The translations under genes were made by a program, and so were the position numbers. The notes beneath the pieces are model-generated. The model had not been told where the DNA came from and did not search any database. It saw only the letters and a program-made list of their open reading frames with translations. Below are positions 6,069-7,459 of a stretch of 7,459 nt of DNA, one piece after another. Origin of the DNA: Anaerolineae bacterium (GTDB taxonomy: Bacteria; Chloroflexota; Anaerolineae; Anaerolineales; E44-bin32); assembly GCA_030598885.1 (NCBI GenBank), contig JAUVOZ010000098.1, positions 1-7,459 of the forward strand, in the 5' to 3' direction. How positions within the stretch are numbered: position 1 is the stretch's first letter; every line of letters begins with the position of its first letter.

Positions 6069-6668
6069 TTATTGTAATGTGGTCTCAGGCGGGAGTGGGA
6101 CGGGGGATAAAACGCCCCCAAACAAAAATAACACCACCGTTGCTCCATCTGGGATCTGCGCTTCCCATCCGCCGACGGTATACCAAGGGCGACCATTGAT
6201 CACCATTTGAAGATATGGTTTAGGCGCGTCACCTGCCATCAAAAGATCCGAAAGTTCACATTCTTTACTCACAACCGGGATCAACTCACGTAGTGTGTTC
6301 CCCTTGAATATGAATTCTGTCTGGCTTTTTCCCACTCGACGGTGAAGGTCACCGGCAAATTTGAGTGTGATGTGTGTGAGTTTATCTTGGCCAGCGCCTC
6401 CCCCCACAGGAGGAAATACATCCATCTGGTCGGTCATGCAAACCGGTGTATCTAAACCAGTCAGATGGCGGATATCACGACCATTAATTAGCACCGCCAC
6501 ATGACCGACGAGAGAGCCGTCAGCGTGCCAGATTGCCTCGTTCAACCCAGGGAAACGTATCACTAATTCGCGCAGCACATCACCCACTGTTTGTTCAACC
6601 CCTACTGACAACTCCAACTCGCGGGTTTCAGCGATTTGCCTGAGCCTCGCATACAGTCGAACTTGCAC
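6069..6668 (-). CDS. Tandem MoaD/ThiS-like ubiquitin-fold protein (two domains in one chain)
   Basis: 199 residues. Domain 1 (1-93) has classic MoaD features: VRLYARLRQIA at the N-terminus, VGDVLRELVIRFPGL in the helix, VAVLINGRDIRHLTG, and the terminal FPPVGGG at 85-91. Domain 2 (98-185) is more diverged but repeats the plan: ITLKFAG, NTLRELIPVV, MVINGRPW, IPDGATVVLFLFGG. MoaD is the small subunit of molybdopterin synthase; its C-terminal Gly-Gly is thiocarboxylated and donates dithiolene sulfur to the pyranopterin used by W/Mo enzymes. Neither Gly-Gly here is terminal: domain 1 runs on through AGQDK and domain 2 has a 14-residue tail rich in proline. The start is GTG at 6668, with GGGAGGAG (6679-6672) just upstream; a TTG at 6689 would lie before this SD and is rejected. 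It is convergent with AOR, and association with AOR cofactor synthesis is inferred from proximity. Confidence 0.85.
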   Translation of the reverse strand: MQVRLYARLRQIAETRELELSVGVEQTVGDVLRELVIRFPGLNEAIWHADGSLVGHVAVLINGRDIRHLTGLDTPVCMTDQMDVFPPVGGGAGQDKLTHITLKFAGDLHRRVGKSQTEFIFKGNTLRELIPVVSKECELSDLLMAGDAPKPYLQMVINGRPWYTVGGWEAQIPDGATVVLFLFGGVLSPVPLPPETTLQ

Positions 6669-6738
6669 GGACTCCTCCCTACAGGTCAATGATCTGGTTA
6701 GAAATGCTGTCGGTGCCGCTGCTCTTTTCCCCTGATGA

Positions 6739-6778
6739 GGATATAGGAAACAATAATTTTTTATTGCGATTCCTTATC
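6739..6778. repeat. Imperfect palindrome upstream of the MoaD-like gene
   Basis: CAATAA (6751-6756) and TTATTG (6761-6766) flank TTTT. Outer arms AGGAA (6745-6749) and TTCCT (6770-6774) continue the symmetry, with GATA/TATC beyond. The centre lies about 90 bp before the GTG start of the minus-strand MoaD-like gene, which suits an operator or leader hairpin. Confidence 0.5.
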
Positions 6779-6967
6779 TTCGATATTAAAAAGGTGATCG
6801 CCAACTGCTAATCTACACCTGGGCGAAATAGAACACAAACACCTAAAATCCACCGGGTTTGTTCGCCTCTCCATTACTTGATTGGAAGTTATACCACCCC
6901 TCTGAAGAGATGGTTGCTTACGACCCTCACCTATGCAATATAAAGATCCTAAATGACTGCTCAGCCT

Positions 6968-7064
6968 ACCCTCCCGCAGGTTATGACTAAAAGCATTTAT
7001 TGGTTTGAATATCTGGCCAAGACGCGATTCTATGTCAAAACAACATCTGAACCTGCGGGAGGGT
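6968..7064. repeat. Perfect 15-bp inverted repeat pair bounding a 97-bp segment
   Basis: ACCCTCCCGCAGGTT (6968-6982) is the exact reverse complement of AACCTGCGGGAGGGT (7050-7064), with 67 bp between. The arms could pair in RNA or be terminal repeats of a miniature element. No clean target-site duplication is seen: ACTGCTC lies left of the left arm, and the reverse-complemented right flank reads ACTACTC. Confidence 0.75.
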
Positions 7065-7089
7065 GAGTAGTTACGATTCTACGCCCTAA

Positions 7090-7146
7090 TGTAAGTGGAG
7101 ACTTCAACCGGTGGAGACCTCCTACTTACAGGTTGTTTTACTTACA
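7090..7146. repeat. Hairpin with overlapping 16-bp-spaced direct repeats
   Basis: TGTAAGT (7090-7096) plus GGAG pairs with CTCC plus ACTTACA (7119-7122 and 7124-7130) with a single-base bulge. GTGGAGAC recurs at 7095-7102 and 7111-7118, and TACTTACA recurs at 7123-7130 and 7139-7146; both pairs are 16 bp apart. Confidence 0.6.
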
Positions 7147-7220
7147 TGGGTTAGTGTTTTTCTAACTCCCCCATACAGATCTCGAAGATATTAGTAACGA
7201 ATCGTGGTCGATGAGTATCA

Positions 7221-7459
7221 CTATCTCCGAGGTTCGGTTGACGATAATAGCCGTTTAAATTCCTCTGGGCAGAGGGAGTCTAATCGATCGACGACGATGT
7301 CCGCGCTTGATAATCCTATGGCCGGGGTTGTAGTAGTAACGGCGATACACTTCATCCCACCCCGCTTCGCCGCCTCAACTCCTGCTACCGAATCCTCAAT
7401 TACAACACATTTTTCAGGCAGAATACCGATCCGCCGGGCAGCTTCGAGGAACACTGCAG
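7221..7459 (-). CDS. HAD-superfamily hydrolase, beta-phosphoglucomutase-like, C-terminal part
   Basis: The frame enters from the right edge and ends with a stop at 7223-7221, giving about 79 visible residues. VFLEAARRIGI, CVVIEDSVAGVEAAKRGGM and IAVTTTT match the region around motif IV of subfamily I HAD enzymes of the beta-phosphoglucomutase/phosphatase type. The acidic pair in IEDSVAG normally binds Mg2+. The nucleophilic DxD motif, cap domain and motif III Lys lie outside the window. These enzymes move or remove phosphate on sugars and other small metabolites; the substrate cannot be set from this part. The true start is beyond the window; the in-frame GTG at 7454 is internal. No clear terminator follows, and the gene faces the repeat-rich intergenic region, so its link to the MoaD-like gene is unclear. 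Confidence 0.85.
   Translation of the reverse strand, partial: AVFLEAARRIGILPEKCVVIEDSVAGVEAAKRGGMKCIAVTTTTPAIGLSSADIVVDRLDSLCPEEFKRLLSSTEPRR

Larger units (their letters stand above)
6669..7220. other. Repeat-rich intergenic region, no clear gene
   Basis: No long open frame and no tRNA-like structure was recognised. It holds a dyad at 6739-6778, a bulged hairpin (GGCGA 6822-6826 with TCGCC 6863-6867, ACAAAC 6835-6840 with GTTTGT 6857-6862), a 15-bp inverted repeat pair at 6968-7064, a hairpin with 16-bp-spaced repeats at 7090-7146, and a small GTTAG/CTAAC hairpin at 7150-7166. A 37-codon frame (6953-7066) crosses the inverted-repeat pair. The promoter of the MoaD-like gene must lie at its left end. 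Confidence 0.6.

Noticed and set aside
6669..7220. tRNA or other standard RNA gene in the intergenic region
   Set aside because: No cloverleaf, T-loop GTTCGA or CCA-type end was found on either strand by eye.

Overview
The window carries five complete or near-complete genes, one gene cut by the right edge and one damaged small signalling gene. The gene content is typical of an anaerobic, tungsten- or molybdenum-using bacterium. A nucleoside kinase with an N-terminal ATP-cone, a DUF4405-type membrane cytochrome and an aldehyde:ferredoxin oxidoreductase (AOR) would fit an Anaerolineae/Dehalococcoidia-like member of the Chloroflexota. That assignment is inferred from gene content only; no rRNA or marker gene is present. 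Shine-Dalgarno (SD) sites are strong (GGAGG type), and GTG starts decide two of the genes.

Layout, left to right. (1) 1-229 holds no gene I can support. (2) 230-640, minus: a stand-alone CheY-like receiver domain whose start appears frameshifted. (3) 960-2300, plus: an ATP-cone plus uridine kinase/phosphoribulokinase-type kinase, preceded by a consensus -10 box. (4) A hairpin at 2353-2382 separates it from a convergent two-gene minus-strand operon. The operon's first gene (3180-3821) is a four-helix membrane cytochrome with an internal duplication. Its second gene (2435-3124) is an exported protein with two 49-residue tandem repeats and a C-terminal beta-rich domain. (5) 4122-5948, plus, divergent from that operon: an AOR-family oxidoreductase with a good sigma-70-type promoter, a leader of about 145 nt with a hairpin, and a strong terminator at 5983-6019. 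(6) 6069-6668, minus, convergent with AOR: two MoaD/ThiS-like ubiquitin-fold domains in one chain. (7) 6669-7220: about 550 bp without a clear gene but rich in inverted and direct repeats. (8) 7221-7459, minus: the C-terminal part of a HAD-family phosphatase/phosphomutase.

The AOR and the double MoaD-like protein probably belong together, because AOR needs a pyranopterin cofactor whose dithiolene sulfur is supplied by MoaD. The divergently transcribed cytochrome and exported protein may form a membrane electron-transfer module beside the AOR, but the sequence shows only adjacency. No ferredoxin-like AOR partner subunit or FMN-binding domain is encoded here.

The points most worth follow-up are the tandem MoaD protein, whose Gly-Gly motifs are both internal; the repeat-bearing exported protein paired with a duplicated cytochrome; the repeat-rich 6.7-7.2 kb intergenic region; and the disrupted receiver gene.
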